Shown: piece after piece, positions 1-9,329 of the stretch
Layout of the letters: every line of letters begins with the position of its first letter
How positions within the stretch are numbered: position 1 is the first letter of the stretch
Origin: CAIWHR01 sp963779805
GTDB lineage: Bacteria; Pseudomonadota; Gammaproteobacteria; Burkholderiales; Casimicrobiaceae
Reading direction: 5' to 3'
DNA length: 64,000 nucleotides
Assembly (NCBI GenBank): GCA_963779805.1
Contig: CAVZZN010000002.1
Location: forward strand, 1-64,000
Notes under the pieces: model-generated
What the model was told of the DNA's origin: nothing
The model's input: only the letters and a program-made list of their open reading frames with translations
Database searches by the model: none
Made by a program: the position numbers and the translations under genes

Positions 1-602
1 AGGCGCGGCAGGCGATTCGCGAGGTCATCGAGAACTGGGCGGTCTGGCGCGACGCCGGGGATTGGGGGCGCTTTCGCTCCGTGTGGCACGACGACGGGCG
101 GATGATGGCGACCTGGTTTCAAGGCCCGTTCGCCGAATTCGTTCGCGTGAGCGAGGAAGGTTTCCGGCGCGGCGTGCGGATCCTGCACTTCCTCGGCGGG
201 TGCTCCATCGACGTCGCCGGTACGCGCGCCATCGCGCAGACCAAGATGACGATATCGCAGCGCGCTCAGGTCCACGGCGTTGCATGCGACGTGGTGTGCA
301 CCGGACGCTTCTACGATTTCTTCGAGAATCGCGCTGGTCGCTGGGGCATCGTGCTCCGCCAGCCGATCTACGAGAAGGACCGGCTGGATCCGGTCGACCC
401 GCGGGCGACGATCGCGCTCGACGCGACGGTGCTGGAGCAGTTCCCCGAGGGCTATCGGCACCTCGCGTACCTGCAGACCATGATCGGCTACGAAGTGAAG
501 CGAAACATGCCTGGTCTGGTGGGCCCCGAGGTGGAGCAGCTGTACGATCGCGGGCGCCGCTGGTTGGCGATGGAACCGATGCAGGCGGTGGTCGGCGCGT
601 GA
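1..602 (+). CDS. SnoaL/NTF2-like domain protein, 5' end outside window
   Basis: The frame is open from base 3 to the stop at 600-602, giving about 200 visible residues. No convincing start precedes the conserved part, so the gene begins upstream of the window. The N-terminal stretch is rich in Trp and acidic residues (ENWAVWRDAGDWGRF, then VWHDDG), as in SnoaL-like cone-shaped folds that bind small hydrophobic molecules. The Trp-His-Asp-Asp segment sits where these families place their pocket residues. It is convergent with the amidohydrolase gene. The specific reaction cannot be assigned; assignment to the fold is an inference from the pattern. Confidence 0.6.
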   Translation, partial: ARQAIREVIENWAVWRDAGDWGRFRSVWHDDGRMMATWFQGPFAEFVRVSEEGFRRGVRILHFLGGCSIDVAGTRAIAQTKMTISQRAQVHGVACDVVCTGRFYDFFENRAGRWGIVLRQPIYEKDRLDPVDPRATIALDATVLEQFPEGYRHLAYLQTMIGYEVKRNMPGLVGPEVEQLYDRGRRWLAMEPMQAVVGA

Positions 603-704
603 GCGTCGATCCGGGTGTGGCCATGGGCCGGTGAACCTGGCCCGCGCGGGGTGCGCGCAGCACACGTTCGGATCGACGGCGACAGCATCCGGGCGCCCGG
701 CCGC

Positions 705-1938
705 CTAGAGCTGATTCTTGTAGAACCGGCCCCCTTTCATGATCGCGGCCATCCGGGCCCCCTGGTCCTGCAGCACGCCCAGATCTGCGTACGGATCGCC
801 GTCGAGCACGAGCAGGTCCGCATACGCACCGGGGACGAGTTCGCCGATCTGGCCGGGACGCTGCACGATCTCGGCGTTGACGATGGTGGCGGAGTGGATG
901 ATCTCCTGCGGCGTCATCACCTCCGACCGGATCAGGAACTCGCGACACTGGTCGTCCTGCAGCTGTCCGAGCAGGTCGGTGCCGAAGCCGATGCGCACGC
1001 CTGCTGCGCGACAGAGCTCGAGCGAGCGCAAGCCGGCCTCGAGCACGATCTTGTTCTTCTCGAGACTGTACGGCGTGAGACCGTATTGCGGCCCGCGGCG
1101 CTGCAGGCCGTCGTAGGCGACGAGCGTGGGCACTATGTAGGCACCGCGCTGCGCCATCAGCCGCGCCCCGGCGTCATCGATGAGATTGCCGTGCTCGATC
1201 GTGCGCACGCCGCATTCCACCGCACGACGGATGGCCTCGGCCGAATAGGCATGCGCCATCACGTACGAACGCCAGCTCGCCGCCTGCTCGACGGCAGCCT
1301 CGATCTCGTCGATCCGGAATTGCAGGCTCTCGAGGGGATCGGATTGCGAGGCGACGCCGCCGGACACCATGAGCTTGATCTGATCGGCGCCCTTGCGCAG
1401 CTCGTCGCGAACCGCCTTCAGCATCTCGGGCACCCCGTCGGCAACCCGGCTGACGTAGCCGAGCCCGGAGCAGCAGGAGCACTCCATGGCGGTCTGGTTG
1501 CGGCGGCGAAAATCCGCATGCCCGCCGGTCTGGCTGATGGGCATGCCGGCGATGAACACCCGCGGCCCGTCGACGATCCCGCTGTCGATGCGCGGACTTG
1601 ATGCCGTGATCCGCACCGCCCGCGTCGCGCACGGTCGTGAAGCCGCGCAGCAGCATCGCTCGCGCCGCGACCACGGCCTTGGTGGTCAGCAACGTGAGCG
1701 GCATGCCCTCCAGCAGCCCGAGGTTGACCTCGGCGAGGAAGAGATGGATGTGCGCATCGATCAAGCCCGGCATCAGCGTGCGCCCGCGCAGGTCGATGCG
1801 GGTGGCCGTCGACGCACTGATGGGCCGATCCGAGACTTCGCTGATGCGATCGCCTTCGACGAGCACTTCGATGCCGTCCGCAAGATCGCGACGGCGCGGA
1901 TCGAGGAATCTCCCGCCGTGGAACAGGTATGCCGTCAT
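705..1938 (-). CDS. Amidohydrolase family protein (imidazolonepropionase/prolidase-like), frameshifted
   Basis: This is a metal-dependent hydrolase of the amidohydrolase superfamily (COG1228 type), about 410 residues once corrected. Visible motifs in order are the N-terminal beta-sandwich, GLIDAHIHLF (HxH metal site, about residue 60), DQIKLMVSGG (metal-bridging Lys region), HAYSAEAI and RTIEHGN (two more His ligands), and GFGTDLLG (catalytic Asp). One extra base near 1590-1597 moves the frame; both halves are otherwise complete and the length is 3n+1. The start at 1938 overlaps the livM stop (1935), so it is probably the last gene of the importer operon and may hydrolyse a cyclic amide or peptide brought in by it. 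Substrate unknown. Confidence 0.8.
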
Positions 1939-2865
1939 CGGTGACCTCCATCGGGGGCGGGAGTCGAGGGCACCGGCAGCCGCACGAGCTCTTCAGGGAT
2001 CAAGCCTGACGGCTTGTAGCGCAGCATCACGATCAACAGCGCCGCCACCATGAACTCCCGCAACGCGGCGCCCTGCACGGGCGCGACGCCGGGGATCAGC
2101 GGGATCACGAAGCGGGACGATTCGAGCAGGAACACGACGGCGAACGCGCCCAGGATCGCACCGCGGTTGTTGCCCAGGCCACCGGCGAGGAGCGCGAGCT
2201 TGATGTAGAGCGTGAACAGCGGGACGAAGATATCGGGCGCGATGTACGAAGTGTAGTGCGCGTACAGCGCGCCGGCCAGGCCCAGGGCCGCCGAGCCCAG
2301 CGCGAACGCCTTCACCTTGAACACGGTGACGTGCTTGCCGGCCACGGCCGCGACCTGCTCGTCGTCCCTGATCGCGCGCAGCACGCGGCCGAACGGCGAC
2401 GCACGCAGCCTCTCGGTCATGACGTAAGCGATGGCCACGATGACGGCCACGATCGCGAGGTACAGGAGGTTGAATGCCTCGGGCGAAAGCACGCCGCGAT
2501 ACGGGCCCGGAATGCCCGAGATCCCGTCCGTGCCGTTGGTCAGCCAGATGGCGTTGCTGGCGACGATGCGGATGGTCTCCGCGAAACCGAGCGTCACGAT
2601 GGCGAGGTAGTCGCCGCGCAGGCGCACCGTGACGAGCGAGACCACCACGCCCACGACGGCAGTGACGATCATGCCGGCGGCCATGCCGGCGGCCATGGCC
2701 CAGCCGGCCTTGCGTCAGCAGCGCACTCACGTAAGCGCCGACGGCGAAGAAGCCCACCAGACCCAGGTTCACCATGCCGGCGAAGCCCCAGATCACGTTC
2801 ACCCCGAGCGCCATGAGCGCGTAGATGCCCGCCGAGACCGCCATCGCGATCAGGTAGTTCTCCAT
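1935..2865 (-). CDS. livM: Branched-chain-type ABC transporter permease LivM, frameshifted
   Basis: This is an inner-membrane permease of the hydrophobic amino-acid transport (HAAT) family, about 310 residues. It starts MENYLIAMAVS, has eight or so hydrophobic segments and carries the LivM cytoplasmic loop (RAIRDDEQVAAVAGKHV) that contacts the ATPases. One extra base lies at about 2705-2711, in the context CAAGGCCGG, between helices 2 and 3; the downstream frame continues with AAGMIVTAV. The ATG at 2865 shares its A with the TGA of livH, so the two are translationally coupled. The substrate is set by the adjacent binding protein and need not be leucine. Confidence 0.85.
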
Positions 2866-3737
2866 CAGTACGCCGCCTGGCCGAGGATGCCGCGCGGACG
2901 CAGCGTGAGCACGAGCAGGATCGCGACAAAACCGACGACGCTGCGATAGTCGGGCGAGAGGAACAGCAGGCACAGCTCCTCGCCGACGCCGATGGTGAGC
3001 GCGCCGAGCACCGCCCCGGGAATGCTTCCCAGCCCGCCGACCACCGCGGCCGCGAACACCGAAAGCATCGAGCGAAAGCCCGTCAACGGATCGATCGTCG
3101 TGTCGAGCCCGATCAGCATTCCGCCCAGGCCCGCGAGTCCCATGCCGACGAAGTTGACGAGCCGGCCGATCACGTCGGCATTGATGCCCTTGATGCTCGC
3201 GAGCATCGGGTTGTCCGCGACGGCCCGCATCGCCTTGCCGGTTCGGGTGAAGCCAAGGAACGCGAACAGCGCAGCCATGGCCACTGCCGCGATGGCCAGG
3301 TTCTGGAGCTGTTGCGGGCCGACGCGGATGCCTTCGAAACGCAGGTCACGCGCAATCGGCAACGCGTACCCGCGCAGCTCGTTGCCGAAGACGAAGCGCA
3401 CGATGTTCTCGAGCGCGATCGTCAGGGCGATGGACGCGATTGCCGTCGTGATGAAGCCGGCCGGGCGGAAGCGCTTCAGCACGAACTCGTCGCTTGCGAT
3501 GCCCACGATCCCCGCGGCGACGAACGCGACCAGCACGGACGGCAGGACGGGCAGGCCGAGCCTGACGTTCGCCAGATAGCCCGCGAACGCACCGACCGTC
3601 GCGTGCGAAGCGAGTGCGAAGTTCGGGAAGCGCAGCACCGCGTAGATGGCGGTGAGGCCTATGGCGGGCACGGCGAGGATCGTCCCCGCCATGACGCCGT
3701 TGACGACGAGCTGCGCAACCTCCGCGAGGGACGGCAT
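2865..3737 (-). CDS. livH: Branched-chain-type ABC transporter permease LivH
   Basis: Intact 290-residue permease, the usual length for LivH. It begins MPSLAEVAQLVVNGVMAG and contains the family's N-terminal GLTAIYAVLRFPNFA segment, the loop RTGKAMRAVADNPMLASIKGI that docks on the ATP-binding subunits, and multiple transmembrane stretches. It pairs with LivM in the membrane and imports an amino acid or amide handed over by the periplasmic binding protein encoded just upstream (6 bases away). Gene order binding protein-livH-livM on the minus strand with overlapping stop and start indicates one operon. Confidence 0.92.
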   Translation of the reverse strand: MPSLAEVAQLVVNGVMAGTILAVPAIGLTAIYAVLRFPNFALASHATVGAFAGYLANVRLGLPVLPSVLVAFVAAGIVGIASDEFVLKRFRPAGFITTAIASIALTIALENIVRFVFGNELRGYALPIARDLRFEGIRVGPQQLQNLAIAAVAMAALFAFLGFTRTGKAMRAVADNPMLASIKGINADVIGRLVNFVGMGLAGLGGMLIGLDTTIDPLTGFRSMLSVFAAAVVGGLGSIPGAVLGALTIGVGEELCLLFLSPDYRSVVGFVAILLVLTLRPRGILGQAAY

Positions 3738-3743
3738 CGGCCG

Positions 3744-4952
3744 TCAGGCGACCTTCAGGAGCACGAACTTGCCGCCGTCGACCTTGTTGTAGCGGAACTT
3801 GCAATCGATGATGTCGCCGATGTCGGTAAAGTCGCAGGGTCCGCTCGCGCCCTCGTAATTGATTTCCTTGCCCTGCGCGAGCAGCTTCAAGCCCTCCACG
3901 GCGCTGTAGACCTTGGTCCCGTTGCCCTGCGAGATCCTGCGTACGCTGTCGTGGATGCCGACGCCGGTGGCGGCCTTGCCGCGGGCGATCGCGAGCGATA
4001 CCAGGCTCGCCCAGTCCGTGGCCTGCGTCTCGTACGAGTCCGGCTCCGGCACGCCGAGACGCTTCTTCGCGAGCTCGTAGGCCGGTGACGAGACGTCGGC
4101 CGACGGCTGCACGGTGATCACCCCCTCGGTCACCTCGTTCGGCAGCGATTCCAGCACCTTGGTCGTGACGGCGTAGGACTGGGCGAAGCGCATGCCCGAG
4201 TAGCCGGCGCGGTACAGATCGCGCAGGAGAATCGTCACGTCCGGCGCATAGCCGTTGAGGTAGATGAGATCCGGGTTGGTCCGCAGCGCCTGATCCACTT
4301 CCGAACGGTACGTGGTCTTGTCCTTGTCGTAGATGAGCGTGCCCACCATCTGCGAGTTCTTCTGCTTCAGCACCTCGGTGGCGCGCTCCTGCGTGGGCTG
4401 CGCGAACGGGGCCTGGATCGACATCATGAAACAGCGCTTCACGCCCATCGATGCGATGAACTCGGCGTGCTTGCCGGCCTGCAGGTGGTTGTTGGGTTGC
4501 GTGCGAATGAGATAGCCCTGGTGCGGCAGCTTGGTGATCGAGTCCGCGCCGGATACGGTGGTGAGGAACGTCCTGCTCTCCCAGCACAGCGGCGCGACCG
4601 CCGAAGTGACCGCCGAGGCCCAGGTGCCCATGATCGCGGGGACCTTGGTGACGTCGATGAGCTTGCGTGCGGCCCGCACCGCCGCTTCCGGATTGGTCTG
4701 GTCGTCCTCGACCACGAGCACGACCTTGCGTCCGAGCAGCCCGCCCGCTGCATTGACCTCGTCGATCACCGCCTGCATCGCCTTCGCCATGCGCGGCCCG
4801 TCGAATCCGCCGGCGCCGGTCAGCGGCGTCAGGACGCCGAGCTGCAGCGGCGCGCCCTGAGCGCGAACGACCGCCGGTGCCATCGCCGCAAGCGCGAGCG
4901 CACCGCTGGCTTGCATGAAGCGACGACGGGATTTCGCTGAGCGAGCATTCAT
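3744..4952 (-). CDS. Periplasmic substrate-binding protein of a Liv/amide-type ABC importer
   Basis: A 402-residue type I periplasmic binding protein (Peripla_BP_6 family). The leader has RRRFMQ at residues 9-14, followed by a hydrophobic run and AQG, which looks like a twin-arginine signal with cleavage after VRA. The mature part opens with LQLGVLTPLTG, the classic LivK-like first strand, and has the ligand-pocket region IMGTWASAVTSAV. It captures the substrate in the periplasm and delivers it to LivH/LivM. The family includes leucine, urea, short-chain amide and aromatic binders. The sequence does not reveal which; the linked amidohydrolase hints at an amide-like ligand. Confidence 0.88.
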   Translation of the reverse strand: MNARSAKSRRRFMQASGALALAAMAPAVVRAQGAPLQLGVLTPLTGAGGFDGPRMAKAMQAVIDEVNAAGGLLGRKVVLVVEDDQTNPEAAVRAARKLIDVTKVPAIMGTWASAVTSAVAPLCWESRTFLTTVSGADSITKLPHQGYLIRTQPNNHLQAGKHAEFIASMGVKRCFMMSIQAPFAQPTQERATEVLKQKNSQMVGTLIYDKDKTTYRSEVDQALRTNPDLIYLNGYAPDVTILLRDLYRAGYSGMRFAQSYAVTTKVLESLPNEVTEGVITVQPSADVSSPAYELAKKRLGVPEPDSYETQATDWASLVSLAIARGKAATGVGIHDSVRRISQGNGTKVYSAVEGLKLLAQGKEINYEGASGPCDFTDIGDIIDCKFRYNKVDGGKFVLLKVA

Positions 4953-4994
4953 GCGTTCCTCCGTTGGTGACTGCTGTAGGTTCGTCGAGGCGCG

Positions 4995-5702
4995 CTATCC
5001 GCCGAGGAAGATGCGCCTGATGTCCGGATCTGCGGCGAGCGCGGCGGCGGGCCCGTCGCGATGGTTGCGCCCGTCCACCAGAATGTACGCCCGGTTGGCA
5101 ATGGTCAAGGCCTCGCGCGCGTTCTGCTCGACCATCGCGATCGATGTTCCGCCCCGGTTGATCGCGACGATGTCCTCGAACAGCCGTTCCGCCGCCACAG
5201 GCGACAACCCGGCCGAGGGTTCGTCGAGCAACAGCAGCTTGGGCTCGACCATCAGCGCCATGGCCATCGCGAGCACCTGTCGCTCGCCACCCGAAAGCAC
5301 GCGAGCGGCAACGCGGCGCCGCTTGGCAAGGATCGGAAAGCGCTCGAGGGCAAGCTCGATCCTGCGGCGACTGCCGTGGGGATCGACGAAGCCGCCCATC
5401 TCGAGGTTCTCCCGCACCGTCATGCTCGGGAAGATGTTCTGCTCCTGCGGCACATACGCGATGCCGAGCCGGCTGATCTCGCGTGGCGCGTGACCTCCGA
5501 TCGCCTGCCCCGCCAGCGTGATGCGCCCGCGGCCGGGCTTGAGCAGGCCGGCGATGGTCTTCAGCAGCGTCGACTTGCCGGCGCCATTGGGCCCGATGAC
5601 CCCCACGATCTCGCCCGCCGCCACCGCGAAATCGACGCCCTTGAGCACCTCGTCCGAGGCGCTGTACCCGGCGACGAGGCCCACGACTTCGAGGAGGCTC
5701 AC
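4995..5702 (-). CDS. livF: ABC transporter ATP-binding protein LivF
   Basis: A 235-residue ATPase subunit. Walker A is GPNGAGKST (about residues 34-42), the Q-loop is YVPQEQNIFP, the signature is LSGGERQ and Walker B is LLLLDEPSAGLSP, all typical of LivF. The chosen GTG start at 5702 gives SLLEVVGLVAGYSA, the normal family N-terminus, and overlaps the livG stop by four bases (GTGA, 5699-5702), implying translational coupling. Longer upstream readings of this frame only run into livG in the wrong frame. It hydrolyses ATP with LivG to power import through LivHM. Confidence 0.92.
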   Translation of the reverse strand: MSLLEVVGLVAGYSASDEVLKGVDFAVAAGEIVGVIGPNGAGKSTLLKTIAGLLKPGRGRITLAGQAIGGHAPREISRLGIAYVPQEQNIFPSMTVRENLEMGGFVDPHGSRRRIELALERFPILAKRRRVAARVLSGGERQVLAMAMALMVEPKLLLLDEPSAGLSPVAAERLFEDIVAINRGGTSIAMVEQNAREALTIANRAYILVDGRNHRDGPAAALAADPDIRRIFLGG

Positions 5703-6466
5703 CGCCGCCGGCCCATGTAGGCCTCCTGCACCGTCGGGTCGGCGACGAGGTCCGCGAAGCTGCCTTCCGCGAGGTTCTTCCCCTCCGCGAGCACCACGAC
5801 GTGATCGCAAAGCTGGGCGATGGTGTCCATGTGATGCTCGATCAGGAGCACGGTCAGGCCCTCGTCGACGAGGCGACGCAGGTGCTCGGCGATTTCCCGC
5901 GCCAGCGAGGGGTTCACGCCGGCGACGGGCTCGTCGAGCAGGATGAGCTGCGGGTGTGCCATCAGCACGCGCCCGATCTCGAGCAGCTTCTTCTGCCCGC
6001 CCGAGAGGCGCGAAGCCGGCTCGTTGAGCACGCGTACGAGATTGAGCCGCTGGGCGACGCGATACGCCGTGTCGATCAGTTCGGCTTCGCGTTTGCGCGC
6101 TGCCGGCGAGCGCGACAGCGCCTGCCACACGTGCTCGCCGGGCTGCCTGTCGCCATACAGCAGCAGATTCTCGTAGACGGTGAGGCGCGGAAAGCCGCGT
6201 GCGATCTGGAACGTGCGCACGAGCCCGACGTTGACGATGCGGTCCGGCCGCCAACCGGTGATGTCGGCCCCGGCGAAGTGCACGCTTCCCGAGTCCGGCG
6301 GGACGACGCCCGAGATGCAATTGAAGAGCGTGGTCTTGCCTGCGCCGTTGGGACCGATCAAGCCGGTGATGCGGTGGGCTTCCACGCGGAGGTCGACGCC
6401 ATCCAGCGCGTGCACCCCATAGAAGCTGCGCCTCAGATGACGGACTTCGAGGAGTGATTGCGACAC
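5699..6466 (-). CDS. livG: ABC transporter ATP-binding protein LivG
   Basis: A 255-residue ATPase, the expected LivG length. Walker A is GPNGAGKTT, the Q-loop region is VRTFQIARGFPRLTV, the signature is LSGGQKK, Walker B is LILLDEPVAGVNP and the H-loop is IEHHMD. The NPSLAREIAEHLRRL segment after Walker B and the C-terminal VQEAYMG tail are characteristic of LivG rather than LivF. It lies first of the two ATPase genes and is coupled to livF by a GTGA overlap. It is separated from the binding-protein gene by livF, so the order is livG-livF-binding protein-livH-livM-amidohydrolase. Confidence 0.92.
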   Translation of the reverse strand: MSQSLLEVRHLRRSFYGVHALDGVDLRVEAHRITGLIGPNGAGKTTLFNCISGVVPPDSGSVHFAGADITGWRPDRIVNVGLVRTFQIARGFPRLTVYENLLLYGDRQPGEHVWQALSRSPAARKREAELIDTAYRVAQRLNLVRVLNEPASRLSGGQKKLLEIGRVLMAHPQLILLDEPVAGVNPSLAREIAEHLRRLVDEGLTVLLIEHHMDTIAQLCDHVVVLAEGKNLAEGSFADLVADPTVQEAYMGRRR

Positions 6467-6502
6467 CCGAAGTCCTCCCCGCAGCGCCAGGTCATGCCGG
6501 AA

Positions 6503-7015
6503 TCAATCGGCGAGCAGCGATGGCACCACGAACGGCGCGATGAGGCGCCCGGCGGCGGCATCCTGCTCGGTGAACCAGCCCGCTTCGTGCGAGATGTTCA
6601 TCGTCCCCAGGCGGCGGCCGCGATAGGCGAGGGGAATGTTCATGATGGCGCCGACGCCGAGGCTGAAGATCAGCGGATAGTCGGCGAACGCTTCCCGGAC
6701 TTCGTCGGGGTTGCGGGCGACGAAGACCTCGCCGCGATCGAGCACGACGCGGCTCCACGGCGTGCCGCGCTTCTCCTTGCGGCCGCCGACCGGATAGGCG
6801 TCCGTGTTGCTGCTGTAGATGCGCTCGACCTCGGACGTGGCTTCGTGCACCCGCATCATGGTGAACAGCCGATGCCCGATGACCTCCTGCACGATCCGAT
6901 CGATCGCGGCATAGAGCTCCATGGACTCGTGTCTGGCGGCCGACAATTCCGCCAGGCCGGCGAGATCGGCGAGGGTCAACGCACGTCTGGCATTGCTCAT
7001 TCTGGCATTGCTCAT
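6503..7015 (-). CDS. GAF domain protein
   Basis: A soluble protein of about 170 residues consisting essentially of one GAF domain: an N-terminal helix (LTLADLAGLAELSA), an HRLFTMMRVHE strand, then RGEVFVARNPDEVREAF and a final IMNIPLAYRGRRLGTMNI strand pair. GAF domains bind small ligands or haem-like cofactors. The ATG at 7015 is chosen because GAGG lies 7 bases upstream; a second in-frame ATG at 7000 results from a 15-bp duplication, and an upstream GTG at 7102 is less likely. It sits 36 bases upstream of livG on the same strand and could be the first gene of that operon, acting as a sensor of the transported compound (inference). Confidence 0.75.
   Translation of the reverse strand: MSNARMSNARRALTLADLAGLAELSAARHESMELYAAIDRIVQEVIGHRLFTMMRVHEATSEVERIYSSNTDAYPVGGRKEKRGTPWSRVVLDRGEVFVARNPDEVREAFADYPLIFSLGVGAIMNIPLAYRGRRLGTMNISHEAGWFTEQDAAAGRLIAPFVVPSLLAD
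6986..7015. repeat. 15-bp tandem duplication at the GAF gene start
   Basis: The unit TCTGGCATTGCTCAT occurs at 6986-7000 and again at 7001-7015. In the minus-strand gene it encodes MSNAR twice in a row and duplicates the start codon. Both copies are perfect. Confidence 0.95.
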
Positions 7016-7248
7016 TTTGGCCTCGAGCTGACTTCCGGCGGGCCCGGTCTCCTTCGAGCCCGCGCCAGCGCCGAAAGGATACAGTACCTGGCGCTCGCTC
7101 ACACCAGACGGCGGGAGCTCATGCGCCTGGAGCCGCTACGCGCGCGAAGGAGGGCGACGCGTCTTCGGTCTCCGGACTCCCGGACACGTCACGAACACGG
7201 GACCGTCAGCATGGTGCGTGACGGCTGGCTAAGCGTCCCGACTGCGCA

Positions 7249-7989
7249 TCACTCCGAGAGGGTGTCGATCGGCGAGGCGGCAGAAGTCAAAGCGGTGGCT
7301 GCAGATCGTCGATGCCGATCGCCATTGCCGTGTCCGCGGCCGAGGAAGGAGCCGTCCTCGTGTATCAACGCGGCGATAGCTTCAGCGGGTCTGCTGCAAA
7401 ACATGAGTCGGTCCAGGTCGTGTGCGCCAATGAGGCCTGCATCGAGCATCCGTTCCTGCATCCAATCCAGCATGCCCTGCCAGAACGTCTTGTCATAGAG
7501 CAGCACGGGCGCGCGGGGGGACTTGCCGCACTGAATGAGCGTCAGCACCTCGCCCAGCTCGTCCAGTGTGCCGAAGCCCCCGGGGAAGAAGATGAAGGCT
7601 TTGGAGTGGCGGCAGAACGCGACCTTGCGCGAAGCGAAGTGGTCGAACCTGATTTGGACGTCCAGATGCGGGTTCGCTGCTTCCTCGACCGGCAAGCGTA
7701 TGGACAATCCCACGCTGCGTCCGCCGCCTCCCGCCTTGGCCCCTTCATTGGCTGCCTGCATGATGCCGGGACCTCCACCCGTGATGATGGCGACGCCCAA
7801 CGCGGACAGGAGCCGCGCGGTCTCCCTTGCAGCGACGTAATACGGGTTGTCGGGCGTGACCCTTGCGCTGCCAAAGATGGCGACCGAAGGACCAAGATCG
7901 GTGAGCGCGGCTTGGGAAGCGTCGACTTCCCTCGCCAGACGCTGGCTCAGCGTATCGTGGTCGACAATCCTGCTTCTCGAATTGGACAT
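7249..7989 (-). CDS. LOG-family protein (nucleotide 5'-monophosphate phosphoribohydrolase-like)
   Basis: 246 residues of the TIGR00730/LOG family. The Rossmann-like fold opens with VAIFGSARV, then GGGPGIMQAANEGA, RHSKAFIFFPGGFGTLDELGE (the PGGxGTxxE motif binding the phosphate and holding the catalytic Arg/Glu) and LTLIQCGK. Family members cleave the N-glycosidic bond of nucleoside or cytokinin riboside monophosphates; several act as pyrimidine/purine nucleotide hydrolases (PpnN-like) in stress. The C-terminal tail after residue 215 is basic and variable. It is a single gene, with 147 bases between its stop and the nearest GAF-gene start on the other side. Confidence 0.85.
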   Translation of the reverse strand: MSNSRSRIVDHDTLSQRLAREVDASQAALTDLGPSVAIFGSARVTPDNPYYVAARETARLLSALGVAIITGGGPGIMQAANEGAKAGGGGRSVGLSIRLPVEEAANPHLDVQIRFDHFASRKVAFCRHSKAFIFFPGGFGTLDELGEVLTLIQCGKSPRAPVLLYDKTFWQGMLDWMQERMLDAGLIGAHDLDRLMFCSRPAEAIAALIHEDGSFLGRGHGNGDRHRRSAATALTSAASPIDTLSE

Positions 7990-8325
7990 CGTATGGCGTA
8001 TCCCGGCCGCAATCGCGGTTCACGTTCGCCTGATCTCGTGCGATGCTCTGGTGGCCTTGCGATCCGTGCAAGAACAGTGCCAATCGCGTTTGCGTGTGCG
8101 AAGCGTCGTCCGGGCAGTCCGATTCCGGCGTGGACACTACGCATCCGGTCAGGTGCTGCCGCGAACAGGGCAGGGGTTCGAGCGGTTACACGTTGTCGTC
8201 ATCAAGTCGAGGCTGTGGTCTTGGTCGGCGTCGCGGTACGCGAGGCTGGCGTGCCACGGCCAAGCGGGTGACGGCAGTTCAGCGGCCGGAGCGCAATCTC
8301 GCGTGCGATCTCAATCGGAGGTCTC
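7990..8325. other. Intergenic region between divergent LOG and pirin genes
   Basis: 336 bases with no ORF that resembles a protein and less codon-like third-position bias than the neighbours. It must carry the promoters of both divergent genes, but I find no confident -35/-10 pair. A strong ribosome-binding site (GGAGG) lies just before the pirin ATG. Confidence 0.5.
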
Positions 8326-9219
8326 ATGATCGATCTCGTCATCCAGCAGCGCCGGCGCGACCTCGGCGGCTTCGAGGTGGGGCGCGTGCTGCCCTACGCG
8401 AAGCGGCACATGGTCGGGCCCTTCATCTTCTTCGATCACATGGGTCCCGCGGATTTCCCGCCCGGCGTGCCGCGATCGGTGGATGTCCGGCCGCATCCGC
8501 ACATCGGATTGGCCACGGTCACCTATCTGTTCGACGGCGAGATCATGCATCGCGACAGCGTGGGCTCGGAGCAGCCGATCCGACCCGCGGAAGTGAACTG
8601 GATGATCGCCGGGCGCGGCATCACGCATTCCGAGCGTTTCGAACGCGCGCGTCGCGAGGGCGGGCGCCTGCACGGCATCCAGTCGTGGGTTGCCTTGCCC
8701 AGGAGCGACGAGGAGATGCCGCCTTCGTTCCGCCATCACGCTTCGAGCGATCTGCCGAGTCTCGACGAGCCCGGCGCGCTCGGACGCCTGATCGCGGGAG
8801 AGGCGTTCGGGCTCGCGGCCAAGGTCGAGACGCGCTCGCCGATGTTCTACCTGCACTGGGATCTCGCGCAGGGCGCCCGCGTCGGGCTGCCGGCGGAGCA
8901 TGCGGAGCGGGCCGCCTACGTCGTCACCGGCGCGGTCGAGGCCGACGGCGCCGTGTTGCGCGCCGGCGAGATGGGCGTGTTCGTCGCCGGGGCTTCAGCC
9001 GTCGTTCGCGCCATCGAGCCGTCGACCGTGATGATGCTCGGCGGCGAGCCCGTCGGCGAGCGCTTCATCGAGTGGAACTTCGTCTCGTCGTCGAGGCAGC
9101 GCATCGAGCAGGCGAAGGCCGACTGGCGCGCCGGGCGCATGAAGCTGCCCGATCTCGATCACGACGAGTTCATCCCGCTGCCGCCCGATCCCGCACCGCC
9201 ACCCAATCCGATGTCGTGA
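8326..9219 (+). CDS. Pirin family protein
   Basis: 297 residues, a bicupin of the pirin family. The N-terminal cupin carries HPHIGLATVTYLF and GRGITHSERF, supplying the His/His/Glu-type metal ligands that hold Fe(II). The start MIDLVIQQRRRDLGGFEVGRVLP is preceded by GGAGG at an ideal distance. Bacterial pirins have been linked to quercetinase activity, redox sensing and modulation of pyruvate dehydrogenase. The activity here cannot be fixed from sequence. It is monocistronic, divergent from the LOG gene and convergent with the ATPase operon. Confidence 0.9.
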   Translation: MIDLVIQQRRRDLGGFEVGRVLPYAKRHMVGPFIFFDHMGPADFPPGVPRSVDVRPHPHIGLATVTYLFDGEIMHRDSVGSEQPIRPAEVNWMIAGRGITHSERFERARREGGRLHGIQSWVALPRSDEEMPPSFRHHASSDLPSLDEPGALGRLIAGEAFGLAAKVETRSPMFYLHWDLAQGARVGLPAEHAERAAYVVTGAVEADGAVLRAGEMGVFVAGASAVVRAIEPSTVMMLGGEPVGERFIEWNFVSSSRQRIEQAKADWRAGRMKLPDLDHDEFIPLPPDPAPPPNPMS

Positions 9220-9329
9220 GCGGGTGATCCCGCGTTGCGACACTGCCACAGGCGCAAGGCCATTTGCACCGGCGTGCTCGCCGGTTCCGACGACGACTGC
9301 CGCGAAGCGAGGACGAGCCGGCTCTCCGA

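Noticed and set aside
8193..8205. TTGTCGTCATCAA as an FNR-like site before pirin
   Set aside because: The half-sites are only three bases apart and one is imperfect; the known boxes in this window have four-base spacers and perfect symmetry.
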